This document shows positions 1 to 7,417 of a DNA stretch of 64,000 bases, in pieces (the stretch's first letter is position 1; each line of letters opens with the position of its first letter). The translations under genes and the position numbers were made by a program. Source of the DNA: DASSFZ01 sp035292585 (lineage in GTDB: Bacteria > Chloroflexota > Anaerolineae > Fen-1058); the NCBI GenBank assembly GCA_035292585.1, contig DATDPU010000163.1, positions 1 to 64,000 on the forward strand. Direction: 5' to 3'. Below the pieces are notes generated by a model. It had not been told where the DNA came from. It saw nothing but the letters and a program-made list of their open reading frames with translations, and searched no databases.

Positions 1-77
1 CAATGTTCAGTTGCGGCTTGCGCCCGGAGGCTGGCGGGGGGGCAGTCGATGCTCGTTTCGGCAATTTCTCGCTTTCT

Positions 78-101
78 CCTGTCCTGTGATTTCGGACAGG
101 A
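78..101. repeat. 8-bp inverted repeat at the window edge
   Basis: TCCTGTCC at 78-85 and GGACAGGA at 94-101 form a perfect 8-bp inverted repeat. It sits immediately past the stop of the shortened thioesterase gene, so it may mark the end of an inserted element that truncated that gene. Only one side is in the window. Confidence 0.4.
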
Positions 102-103
102 AT

Positions 104-364
104 TTACTGCGTTTTGAACGCGAAGTCACGTTGTAATACTAACACCCAGGTCACAACCTGCAAGACATCGCCATAACGTGCAGGCATCTGATACTCAATC
201 GACACCCGGCGCGCATTCCAAAGGGCATCGCCATCCATCGCTGTGCTGAACACATCCAGCGTCACTTGATGCAGGTATTGGATGTAGACGGCGTTGTTCA
301 CATGCCCGAACATATCACATTCGTAACCGCGCACGCGAATGTGGTCTGTAAAGGTTGCTCCCAT
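104..364 (-). CDS. Acyl-CoA thioesterase-like (hotdog, 4HBT family), C-terminally shortened
   Basis: The 86-residue product contains the N-terminal 4-hydroxybenzoyl-CoA thioesterase signature, YECDMFGHVNNAVYIQYL, with the Asp of the D-x-F-G-H-V-N-N loop that is catalytic in this family. Such enzymes hydrolyse acyl-CoA or aryl-CoA thioesters in the cytoplasm. Family members are usually 130-150 residues; here a TAA follows ...FAFKTQ, so the last strands are missing. The start at 364 was chosen because the homology begins there; the frame stays open upstream only through the MITE-like element. It is either a decayed gene or one truncated by an insertion next to the inverted repeat at 78-101. Confidence 0.6.
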   Translation of the reverse strand: MGATFTDHIRVRGYECDMFGHVNNAVYIQYLHQVTLDVFSTAMDGDALWNARRVSIEYQMPARYGDVLQVVTWVLVLQRDFAFKTQ

Positions 365-403
365 GCCTTGTCTCACCGTTGATCTCCTCGTGTGCAACAG
401 ACT

Positions 404-530
404 CAGTAGATCGCAGATTGCTTGTGGCGGACACCTGCACCCACCTGCGGTGGCCGCAGGTGCGGTGTTGGCAAATCCGCCATATTCCGCTGGATTTGGC
501 AATCCAGCGGGAGCAAACTTGGATCTACTG
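404..530. mobile_element. MITE-like element 1 (CAGTAGATC ends)
   Basis: CAGTAGATC at 404-412 and its reverse complement GATCTACTG at 522-530 bound a 127-bp non-coding segment. Inside are further palindromes (CACCTGCGG...CCGCAGGTG, and GGATTTGGC against GCCAAATCC-like copies). The same CAGTAGATC ends bound a second element at 12050-12139. It carries no transposase and lies between two minus-strand genes. Confidence 0.55.
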
Positions 531-534
531 AGAC

Positions 535-1026
535 TCATCGCGGCGGCCAGGCGCCGATCACGTCTTCGAGTTGCGGCGCGTCGCCGCCGGAAATGCGCCA
601 GCCGCGCGGCGTTTTGAGCAGCGCCAAGTCTTGTGTCGCCCTGGCGCCGAAAACGGCAAAGCCGTTACGGACGACGCTGAAGTGCAGACGATACGTTACT
701 TTGGCAAGGCCAGCATCCTGATGGACTTCGATGGTCTTGATGTCGAACGAATGGAACTGGGTGATGTCGCCCGCCGATAGTCCTGCGACAAAGTCCTTGT
801 ACGCCTGTTGAGTTTCGGCCAGACCGGCGGCCTGCGCGCCTTCTGCGACCGTAGCGAAGTATTCGTCAAGCGCATTTGGATCACGGAAGTTCAGGCTATT
901 GAGTGCAGCCGCCTGAACCTCGTCAATTATACGCCGCACGGCGCGCTCCTCTGCGCCGCTTTGGACAATCAGCCCATCGACGATGACCAGAGTAGCCAGC
1001 GCGACAAGGCCGATGGTCTTTTTCAT
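535..1026 (-). CDS. Secreted NTF2/SnoaL-like protein, function unknown
   Basis: The 163-residue protein starts with a lysine pair and a hydrophobic segment (residues 5-22) that reads as a signal peptide or membrane anchor. The remainder (about 30-160) has an NTF2-like pattern: an N-terminal helix pair, then strands with FHSFDIKTIEV, AKVTYRLHFSVV and a terminal WRISGG strand, as in SnoaL/DUF4440-type domains. No catalytic residues can be assigned. Sixteen bases separate it from the upstream methyltransferase gene, so it is probably cotranscribed with it. The stop codon region touches the end of MITE-like element 1. Confidence 0.6.
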   Translation of the reverse strand: MKKTIGLVALATLVIVDGLIVQSGAEERAVRRIIDEVQAAALNSLNFRDPNALDEYFATVAEGAQAAGLAETQQAYKDFVAGLSAGDITQFHSFDIKTIEVHQDAGLAKVTYRLHFSVVRNGFAVFGARATQDLALLKTPRGWRISGGDAPQLEDVIGAWPPR

Positions 1027-1041
1027 GAATCGCCTCCCCTG

Positions 1042-1698
1042 TCAGCGTGGCTGCTCGGACGGCCGTCGCGCCAGGCGTGGGACGAAGGCTGGCGTGTTCG
1101 CGGCGTAGCTGGCATACGCGTCGCCAAACTCGACCAATGCCTCACGTTCCTCACGCCGCGCCAGCCGCACGTACATCGTCACCAGGATCGGGAACATAAT
1201 CAACGTGAGCAGCGTCGGCCATTGAATCAGGAATCCGAGCATGATGACGATGAAACCAATATATTGCGGATGACGGATGTGGGCATATGCGCCGGTCACG
1301 GCGATCTGCCTCGCGCGCTGCGCCTTGTACAGCACATCCCAGGCCGCGCCGATCAGGATGAACCCGCCGGCGATAAAGCCATCACTTAGCAAGTGCAGCG
1401 GACTGAGATGGGGATCGCCTTCCCAACCGGTGAGCGTCTGCCACAAGTGGCCGCTGTTGTGCGCGAGCAGGTCAATGCCCGGGAAGCTGCTGCTTAGCCA
1501 GCCTGAAAGCAGGTAGATTGTCAGCGGGAAGCCGTACATCTCCGTAAACAGCGCGACCAGGAAGGCGGCGAATGCGCCGAAGGAACGCCAGTCGCGTTTG
1601 GTCTGTGGGCGCGCGAAACTGAAGGCGAAGATGATAAACACCGCCGCGTTGATGATGACGAGCGGCCATAGACCGTAGGCAGGCGGGTCAGTGCTCAT
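1042..1698 (-). CDS. Isoprenylcysteine carboxyl methyltransferase (ICMT)-like membrane protein
   Basis: The 218-residue protein has about five membrane segments and the C-terminal ICMT/PEMT signature: GAYAHIRHPQYIGF followed by a hydrophobic segment and REEREALVEFGDAYASYAANTPAFVP. This family transfers methyl groups from SAM at the membrane; the bacterial substrate is usually unknown. The start at 1698 has a strong GGAGAG Shine-Dalgarno 8 bases upstream and overlaps the end of the DUF2933 gene by 11 bases, implying translational coupling. The copper-gene context is notable, but no metal ligand set is visible. Confidence 0.8.
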   Translation of the reverse strand: MSTDPPAYGLWPLVIINAAVFIIFAFSFARPQTKRDWRSFGAFAAFLVALFTEMYGFPLTIYLLSGWLSSSFPGIDLLAHNSGHLWQTLTGWEGDPHLSPLHLLSDGFIAGGFILIGAAWDVLYKAQRARQIAVTGAYAHIRHPQYIGFIVIMLGFLIQWPTLLTLIMFPILVTMYVRLARREEREALVEFGDAYASYAANTPAFVPRLARRPSEQPR

Positions 1699-1948
1699 GC
1701 TTCTCTCCTTCCGCGCGCGACTTGGGGTCATCCGTGTGCCCCGTGTGTTCGCCGTGTCCGCCGTGCATGAACAGATGCAGCAACGGACACAGAAGCAGCA
1801 GCGCGTACGGCAAAATGCCGAAGACGTGAGCGGTGTGTTCAGTCAGGAGAAAGAAAGCGGCAATAGCGAGAAAAGCGATGAAGATCATGCCCGTTCGCGA
1901 GCGGAGCCAGCGACTTATGGTGAAGTTCTGTCGATCATCCGTATCCAT
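1688..1948 (-). CDS. DUF2933 small membrane protein with His-rich tail
   Basis: The 86-residue protein has one or two hydrophobic segments containing the DUF2933 pattern HVFGILPYALLLLCPLLHLFM, followed by a His/Gly-rich tail (MHGGHGEHTGHTDD...HEH). The tail could bind copper or another soft metal (inference). Start 1948 is supported by GGAGGT 5 bases upstream; the open frame continues further upstream without homology. A second DUF2933 gene lies at 13269-13520. It is the first gene of a minus-strand unit preceded by the dyad at 2009-2034. Confidence 0.75.
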   Translation of the reverse strand: MDTDDRQNFTISRWLRSRTGMIFIAFLAIAAFFLLTEHTAHVFGILPYALLLLCPLLHLFMHGGHGEHTGHTDDPKSRAEGEKHEH

Positions 1949-2008
1949 GTGTACCTCCGATGCTTTCGCCTCTAAGTTATCACGAGGGATCAGCAGAGGT
2001 AAGCGCAG

Positions 2009-2034
2009 TTTGGCGTGTAGCGATACCGGCCAAA
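2009..2034. promoter_or_regulatory. Dyad TTTGGC-N14-GCCAAA (site A)
   Basis: TTTGGC (2009-2014) and GCCAAA (2029-2034) form a perfect 6-bp dyad with a 14-bp gap, about 61-86 bp upstream of the DUF2933 start at 1948. The same half-site geometry occurs at three other promoters in the window. Likely an operator; the regulator is not identified. Confidence 0.5.
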
Positions 2035-2075
2035 TGGCGTATTCACACCGAGTAGAATAACCGTTGTGGGCGAGA

Positions 2076-2150
2076 AAAGATAAAAGACAAGCGCCGCCCG
2101 GCCTAAGCGGTATGCGCAAACTGTCACATCCGCGTCGACCGGGCGGCGCT
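2076..2150 (-). terminator. Intrinsic terminator after the beta-propeller lipoprotein gene
   Basis: On the minus strand AGCGCCGCCCGG (2150-2139) pairs perfectly with CCGGGCGGCGCT (2101-2090) around a 37-nt loop, followed by TTGTCTTTTATCTTTT. It lies just beyond the stop at 2181 and separates that gene from the DUF2933 unit. Confidence 0.65.
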
Positions 2151-2180
2151 CAACAGCAACCCGCGCCTGCGCTTTCCACG

Positions 2181-3284
2181 TCAGGGCATGCCCGGCATAC
2201 CCTCCATGTCCGGCATCATCAATTCCATTTTATCGGCTGAGGCCGGGGCAGGTGCGAACATCGAGAAACTGATACCATTCGGTCCGGCGCCAGACGGTAC
2301 CGTTGCGACGACCTTCTGTGCGGCGATGTCCAGCACGGCCACGTCGTTCCCATAGATGTTCGTGATGTAAGCATATCGGCTCGACGGATCGATCACGACA
2401 CCGTGTGCACCTTTGCCCGTCTCCACAGTGCCGACAACCTTGAAGGTCGCCGTGTCGATGATCGAAACCGTGGTGCTGGGGTTGTCCTTGGCGCCCTGAT
2501 TGGCGGCCAGGACATACTTGTCGTCCGGGGTCACGAAGACTTGAATCGGGCCGACGCCAACGTTAACCTTGCCGACGAGCTTCTGCGTCGCCACGTCCAC
2601 TTTACCGATGGCATTCTCCCCATTGAGCGAGAAGTACACGAACTTTCCATCCGGCGAAAAACCGACCTGCACGGGTTTCTGCCCGACTTCGATGTCGGCG
2701 ACCTTGGTATTGGTAGCCGTATCGATCACGCTCAACGTCGTGCCCTTCGCGTTGGCAACATACACCCATTTGCCGTCGGGGCTGGGACGCAAGCCATGTG
2801 GATATTCGCCCACCGGGATCGTCGCGATGACTTCCATCGTCGCCGCATCGATCGCGGTGACGGTATTGTCGTCGCCGTTGGTCGTATACGCCGTCTTGCC
2901 GTCAGGCGTCACCACAATGTGCGCCGGCTCCTTGCCGACCGAGACTGCACCGTGAACGGCGTAGGTAGTCGCGTCGATCATCACGGCCATTGCGTCATGC
3001 CCGCTGACAGCCCACACGCTCTTGCCGTCGGGCGCGACCTGCAGATTATGCGGCCCTTCAATGCCGGTCAGCGTCGTCGCGACCTTGTTGGTCGCGGCGT
3101 CGATCACGGTGATGCTGCCACCATACTCATCGGCGACCCAGACCGTTCCCTGCACTGTCTTTGGCTGTGGCGTGGCCTCCGATGAGGTGGCCGGCGCGTT
3201 CCCGCTGCAGGCCGACAAGACCAACGCCACCCCGATGACCAGCGCCAGGCCGGCTGCGCCCGGTGCGATTCTAATGTGCCTCAT
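2181..3284 (-). CDS. YVTN/YncE-type beta-propeller lipoprotein
   Basis: The 367-residue protein has a lipoprotein signal with lipobox L-S-A-C (Cys26). About seven YVTN repeats follow from residue 45 (VWVADEYGGSITVIDAATNK, then PDGKTAYTTNGDDNTVTAID and similar), giving a surface-anchored beta-propeller. The C-terminus is methionine-rich (MELMMPDMEGMPGMP), which could bind Cu(I) (inference). Start 3284 has AAGGAG 9 bases upstream. Related proteins occur next to cytochrome cd1 and metal genes, but the molecular role is usually unproven. It is downstream of the cupredoxin gene and has its own upstream dyad at 3386-3413. Confidence 0.8.
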   Translation of the reverse strand: MRHIRIAPGAAGLALVIGVALVLSACSGNAPATSSEATPQPKTVQGTVWVADEYGGSITVIDAATNKVATTLTGIEGPHNLQVAPDGKSVWAVSGHDAMAVMIDATTYAVHGAVSVGKEPAHIVVTPDGKTAYTTNGDDNTVTAIDAATMEVIATIPVGEYPHGLRPSPDGKWVYVANAKGTTLSVIDTATNTKVADIEVGQKPVQVGFSPDGKFVYFSLNGENAIGKVDVATQKLVGKVNVGVGPIQVFVTPDDKYVLAANQGAKDNPSTTVSIIDTATFKVVGTVETGKGAHGVVIDPSSRYAYITNIYGNDVAVLDIAAQKVVATVPSGAGPNGISFSMFAPAPASADKMELMMPDMEGMPGMP

Positions 3285-3385
3285 GACAATTCTCTCCTTT
3301 ATCCCAAGAAAGGTGTGATGTGGCCGATCGGTATGGATCAGCCGGCATCCACCTTACCATCGAGGCGCCTGGAATAGGGAGCGCC

Positions 3386-3413
3386 ATTTGGCCTGTTGTG
3401 GCATCCGCCAAAT
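3386..3413. promoter_or_regulatory. Dyad ATTTGGC-N14-GCCAAAT (site B)
   Basis: Perfect 7-bp inverted repeat (3386-3392 and 3407-3413) with a 14-bp gap, 102-129 bp upstream of the beta-propeller gene start. It is the most symmetric of the four related dyads. Confidence 0.5.
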
Positions 3414-3460
3414 GGCGGGCCTGTCAACTGGGCATCTCGACCAATTGGCTTGGCGCATCC

Positions 3461-3838
3461 TCACTCGACGATCAATTTTCCGCGCAGCATGCCCATCTGG
3501 CACTGGAACTCGAACTCGCCAGATTTGTCAGGCATGAACTCGACAGGCACGGTTTCGCCTTCAGGCAGCTTGGCGCTCTTGTTGAAGTCGGGGATGAGCA
3601 CCATCTCCGAGCACGAAGCCGATTCCGTGCGGACAAAGTTCAGCCGCACCGGCTTGCCCTTTTCGACGACGATCACGTCGGGCGTATAGCCGCCCTTCAC
3701 GAGCACCATCGCTTCCTGATAGCCGCCGCTGGTCATGGCCGCTTTCACACCGGGTTTCTTTACCAGCCAGAAAAACCATACGATAAAGGCGATGGCGACC
3801 AGGCCACCGAGAGTGACGAGAATTTTATCGGGTGTCAT
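3461..3838 (-). CDS. Membrane-anchored cupredoxin-like copper protein
   Basis: The 125-residue product has one N-terminal membrane segment (about 5-27) and a C-terminal cupredoxin fold (50-125). Candidate ligands are Cys76 (SASCSEM), Cys113 and Met115/117 (FQCQMGM), the pattern of Cupredoxin_1 proteins encoded beside copper ATPases. It probably binds copper on the outer face of the membrane, before or after export by CopA. Start 3838 has GGAGGT 7 bases upstream; the longer open frame is merely read-through of the palindromic repeat at 3856-3935. Its stop-proximal end is followed by site B. Confidence 0.8.
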   Translation of the reverse strand: MTPDKILVTLGGLVAIAFIVWFFWLVKKPGVKAAMTSGGYQEAMVLVKGGYTPDVIVVEKGKPVRLNFVRTESASCSEMVLIPDFNKSAKLPEGETVPVEFMPDKSGEFEFQCQMGMLRGKLIVE

Positions 3839-3855
3839 GGGAAGACCTCCAATTC

Positions 3856-3935
3856 GGAAGGATGAAGGATGAGGGATGAGGGATGAAGGCAGTCGGGAGG
3901 CCAGTTTCATCCTTCCGCCTTCATCCTTCATCCTT
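3856..3935. repeat. Stuttering palindrome (GGATGAAGGATGAGGGATGA type)
   Basis: The left arm (3856-3889) is several imperfect copies of GGATGAAG/GGATGAGG; the right arm (3908-3935) is the reverse complement type, CATCCTTC repeated. The spacer is about 18 bp. It fills the whole gap between copA and the cupredoxin gene. A related copy sits in the regulator gene at 50125-50240. Confidence 0.7.
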
Positions 3936-6619
3936 TACTGCGCTGGTTTCCAGCGCTTGAGCCAATTCGCATTGCTGATCACCGTCACGCTGCTGAACGA
4001 CATCGCCAGCGCAGCCAGCAGCGGCGAGAGCAGCACGCCGAGGAACGGATATAACACACCCAGTGCGATAGGCAGACCGAGCGTGTTGTAGACGAATGCG
4101 CCGAACAGGTTCTGATACACGTTACGCATCGTGGCGCGGCTGATCTGGATAGCGGTCACGACGCCCATCAGGCTGCCCTTAATCAAGGTGATGTCCGAGG
4201 CTTCGATGGCGACATCCGTGCCGGTGCCGATCGCCAGGCCGATGTCGGCCTGCGCCAACGCCGGGGCGTCGTTGATGCCGTCGCCGACCATCGCCACCTT
4301 CTTGCCTTCCAGTTGCAGCTTCTGCACATTGAAGGCTTTGTCTTGCGGCAGCACTTCGGCCAGCACACGATCCACGCCGACCTGCCGGGCGATGGCCTTA
4401 GCCGTGCGCTCGTTGTCGCCGGTGATCATCACGACTTCCAGACCCATCTTCTTCATCGACGCGATAGCGGCTTTCGAGTCCTCTTTGACCGTGTCGGCCA
4501 CGGCGATGATGCCGGCCGCCTTGCCGTCGAGCGCGATGTACATCGGCGTCTTGCCGTTATCGGCGAGCGCTTTGGACTTCTCTTCGAGACTGCCCAGTAC
4601 GATACCTTCGCGGTTCATCAGTTTCAGGTTGCCGATGAGGATGTGACGACCCTCGACCGTGGCGGAGACGCCGTGACCGGGTATGGCTTCAAAGGCTTGC
4701 ACGTCGCTCAACTTCAAGTCGCGTGCCTGCGCACCTTCCACAATGGCAAGCGCCAGCGGATGCTCGGAAGATTTCTCGACGGATGCAGCCAAGGCTAGAA
4801 GTTGGAGGTTGGAAGTTAGACCTGCGTACGCGCCGTGTCCAACCTCCAATTTCAAACTCCCAATCTCTACAATATCCGTCAACTCCGGTTTTCCTTTCGT
4901 AATCGTACCCGTCTTGTCGAGGATGACCGCGTTGAGTCTCTCCGCCGATTGCAGCGCGTCGCCGGATCGGATGAGGATGCCGTTCTGTGCGCCGAGACCG
5001 ATGCCGGTCGTCAGACTCATCGGCGTCGCCATACCCAGCGCGCAGGGGCAGGCAATAATCAACGTGGTCACGGCGACGATCAGCGCGTAAGCCAGCGGCG
5101 GGAGCGGGCCGAAGTCATACCACACGACAAAACCGACAATCGCCAGGATCATCACGGTCGGCGTGAAGTAGGCCGAGACGCGATCGACAATGCGCTGGAT
5201 GGGCACTTTGCTACCCTGCGCATCCTGCACCAGCCGGATGATGTTCGACAGCGCGGTGTCCTTGCCGACCTTCGTCGCGCGGAACTTGAACGCGCCGGTC
5301 TTGTTGATCGTCGCGCCGATGACCTCGTCGCCGACCTTCTTCGAGATGGGCAACGACTCGCCGGTGATCATCGATTCGTCCACCGCCGACTGACCTTCGA
5401 TGACCTCGCCATCGACCGGGATCTTCTCGCCAGGGCGCACGACGACGATATCGTTGACCAGCACTTCTTCGACCGGGATGTCCACTTCATTGCCGTCACG
5501 CAGCACACGCGCCGTCTTGGCCTGTAGGCCGATCAATTTCTTGATTGCCTCGGACGTGCGGCCTTTGGCTTTCAGTTCCATCGCCAGGCCGAGCACAACT
5601 AACGCCGTGACGACCACGGTCACATCGTAGTACACGTCGGTGAACTCGGCCGACGGGAAGAGCTGCGGGAACAGCAGCGCGATGGTTGAGTAAACCCACG
5701 CCACGCCGGTGCCGACGGCGATCAGCGTGTGCATGTTCGCCGAGCGGCGCTTGAGGCCCTCCCACATGCCGGTGAAGAACTGATTGCCGGAATAGGCCAG
5801 CACGGCCAGGCTGGCGACACCCATCGCGTACCAGATGTAGCGCAAGTTGTCGCTGCCACGCGGAAAGACATCGCGCAGAACAGGGAACAGCCACGGATAG
5901 GATAGAACCATCGTCGGCACACCCACTGCCGCGGCGAACCACCATTTGCGCATCAGCGAGCGATATTCCTTCTCAGTCGCTTGCGCCTCTTTGTCGAGCT
6001 CGGGTTCAGATGCCTCGGCCGCGCGCGCCGCCCGGTACGGCCCGGCCGACTCAACCGCCCGCGTCAACAGACCCAGATCGCCGACGACCGGCGAGTATTG
6101 AACCTTGACCTCGTTGGTCGCAGCGTTCATCGTCGCGTCGAACACGCCTGGGACCGCTTTCAGCGCGTCTTCAATCCGAGCCACACACTCAGCGCAGTAT
6201 AGGCCGCTGACTTTCAGACGCAGGCTCTGGCCATCGGGTGAATAGCCTGCGCTCCGAACTGCCTCAAACAAATCGGAAACCTTGGCACGGGCGGGGTCAT
6301 ATTCCACAAGGACGCGACCCTCTTTCACGTTGACCGTCGTCTTGCCCACGCCAGGCACGCCGGCAATAACCCGTTCGAGCGCCGGACCGCCCGAGCGCCG
6401 TAGTCCCGCCACCGGCAGCGTGATGCGCAGCGGACCCGTTGCGCCGTCGGCGATGCCTGTCGTGGCCGAGGAAACGGCGGAGGCATACTGCTCCGGCGCA
6501 GCGTCGAATTTCTTCACACAGTTATCCGAGCAGAAGTACAACGTCTGCCCCTTGTATTGGCGGGTGGCGGCCGCCGACTGCGGCTCGACCTCCATCCCAC
6601 ACACGGGATCTTTTACCAT
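3935..6619 (-). CDS. copA: Copper-exporting P1B-type ATPase with N-terminal YHS domain
   Basis: The 894-residue protein exports Cu(I) using ATP. Domains in order: YHS metal-binding domain (1-48; CGM near residue 7, then C-S-x-x-C); a first HMA domain (about 66-135) whose CxxC is replaced by RRSGG; a second HMA domain (about 136-200) with intact CAEC; eight membrane segments with the CPC motif near 523; phosphorylation motif DKTGT near 568; SEHPLA near 617; GDGINDAP near 780. Start 6619 has AAGGAGAA upstream. Residues about 583-607 are an extra in-frame segment encoded by a palindromic repeat in the nucleotide-binding domain. Site C and a hairpin lie upstream. Confidence 0.95.
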   Translation of the reverse strand: MVKDPVCGMEVEPQSAAATRQYKGQTLYFCSDNCVKKFDAAPEQYASAVSSATTGIADGATGPLRITLPVAGLRRSGGPALERVIAGVPGVGKTTVNVKEGRVLVEYDPARAKVSDLFEAVRSAGYSPDGQSLRLKVSGLYCAECVARIEDALKAVPGVFDATMNAATNEVKVQYSPVVGDLGLLTRAVESAGPYRAARAAEASEPELDKEAQATEKEYRSLMRKWWFAAAVGVPTMVLSYPWLFPVLRDVFPRGSDNLRYIWYAMGVASLAVLAYSGNQFFTGMWEGLKRRSANMHTLIAVGTGVAWVYSTIALLFPQLFPSAEFTDVYYDVTVVVTALVVLGLAMELKAKGRTSEAIKKLIGLQAKTARVLRDGNEVDIPVEEVLVNDIVVVRPGEKIPVDGEVIEGQSAVDESMITGESLPISKKVGDEVIGATINKTGAFKFRATKVGKDTALSNIIRLVQDAQGSKVPIQRIVDRVSAYFTPTVMILAIVGFVVWYDFGPLPPLAYALIVAVTTLIIACPCALGMATPMSLTTGIGLGAQNGILIRSGDALQSAERLNAVILDKTGTITKGKPELTDIVEIGSLKLEVGHGAYAGLTSNLQLLALAASVEKSSEHPLALAIVEGAQARDLKLSDVQAFEAIPGHGVSATVEGRHILIGNLKLMNREGIVLGSLEEKSKALADNGKTPMYIALDGKAAGIIAVADTVKEDSKAAIASMKKMGLEVVMITGDNERTAKAIARQVGVDRVLAEVLPQDKAFNVQKLQLEGKKVAMVGDGINDAPALAQADIGLAIGTGTDVAIEASDITLIKGSLMGVVTAIQISRATMRNVYQNLFGAFVYNTLGLPIALGVLYPFLGVLLSPLLAALAMSFSSVTVISNANWLKRWKPAQ
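4800..4869. repeat. Stuttering palindrome inserted in frame within copA
   Basis: AGTTGGAGGTTGGAAGTTAG (4800-4819) is mirrored by TCCAACCTCCAATTTCAAAC (4838-4857) and a further CTCCCAATCTC. It encodes the residues SLKLEV...LTSNLQ between the DKTGT and SEHPLA blocks of the ATPase, where homologues are about 15-20 residues shorter. The reading frame is preserved. Confidence 0.65.
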
Positions 6620-6715
6620 GATTGACTTCTCCTTGAACAGTAATCAAAGCGAATCCATTTCCGAAGCATCGACATATTAACGATTGTATGCAAGTCCTGG
6701 GGAAAACATAGCGTG

Positions 6716-6743
6716 ATTTCACCTGTCTTTGAGACGGTGAAAT
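6716..6743. promoter_or_regulatory. Long hairpin in the copA-fur divergent region
   Basis: ATTTCACC...GGTGAAAT with inner GTCT/AGAC forms a nearly perfect hairpin with a 3-nt loop, about 100 bp upstream of copA. It could be an operator or a structure in the copA leader. There is no U-run, so it is probably not a terminator. Confidence 0.4.
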
Positions 6744-6774
6744 TGCCTACGACGTGCGACCTCCCGGGTAGGCC

Positions 6775-6802
6775 AAATGGCGGGGGAGCATACGCGCCAA
6801 AT
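6775..6802. promoter_or_regulatory. Dyad TGGC-N14-GCCA (site C) between copA and fur
   Basis: AAATGGC (6775-6781) and GCCAAAT (6796-6802) keep the TGGC-N14-GCCA spacing. The site is about 156-183 bp upstream of copA and 160-187 bp upstream of the Fur-family gene, so it could serve either. The rest of the 342-bp divergent gap holds the hairpin at 6716, a CCTxCCCGGGxAGG palindrome near 6759 and a Fur-box-like site. Confidence 0.45.
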
Positions 6803-6919
6803 AGCCTGATCGTTCGCTCAACGTCTTCCCCCTCTCCCTCCTGAATTACATTCGTCCCAAGACAAAATGATATTCATCACGTGATCGGCGTACCTCCTAC
6901 GTCGTAGACTCATACTGCA

Positions 6920-6938
6920 ATTGAGAATCAGTCGCAAT
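6920..6938 (+). promoter_or_regulatory. Fur-box-like 7-1-7 inverted repeat
   Basis: TGAGAAT-C-AGTCGCA (6922-6936) is a 7-1-7 arrangement matching in 5 of 7 positions between half-sites; outer ATTG/CAAT bases extend the dyad. It is 26 bp upstream of the Fur-family gene start, consistent with autoregulation. Confidence 0.4.
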
Positions 6939-6961
6939 AAGAAACCCCGGAGCAGCCCGCC

Positions 6962-7408
6962 ATGACTGACCCCAAGACGCTCAAGACGCTGCGCGCGACC
7001 GGCCACCGCATCACCGCGCAGCGCCAGGTCGTGCTGGAAGTTGTCGAATCCAGCCCCAAACACCTGGATGCGGAAACCATCTATCAGCGTGTCCGCGAGA
7101 AAGACCCCCAGATCAGCCTGGCCACCGTCTACCGCACATTGTCCGTCCTGAAGGAGATGGGGCTGATCGAACAGAGTTACCTGGCCCGCAATCACACCCG
7201 CGAATACTATGAGCCTGTCGGGGCGCCCGAGCATCACCACTTCACCTGCCTGGGCTGCCGCACAGTGATCGAGTTTCAGAGCCAGCGGGTGAAGCAGATG
7301 CGCGCCGACCTTCAACGCGAACTGGGACTGGACATCTCGCACGCCTGCATCTGCCTCGAAGGCTACTGCCGCTCGTGCGCGGCAAAACGCAAAACAGTGA
7401 GCAAATAG
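6962..7408 (+). CDS. Fur-family metalloregulator
   Basis: The 148-residue repressor has the N-terminal winged helix (about 10-85; HRITAQRQVVLEVV, ISLATVYRTLSVL), the metal segment HHHFTCLGC near 93-101 and a second structural zinc pair CRSC near the C-terminus. It senses a metal (Fe, Zn or Mn; the subtype cannot be decided by eye) and represses uptake genes. Start 6962 has GGAG 9 bases upstream. The iron permease gene begins 10 bases after its stop, so it probably controls the FTR1-ABC unit and itself. Confidence 0.85.
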   Translation: MTDPKTLKTLRATGHRITAQRQVVLEVVESSPKHLDAETIYQRVREKDPQISLATVYRTLSVLKEMGLIEQSYLARNHTREYYEPVGAPEHHHFTCLGCRTVIEFQSQRVKQMRADLQRELGLDISHACICLEGYCRSCAAKRKTVSK

Positions 7409-7417
7409 GAGACGAAC

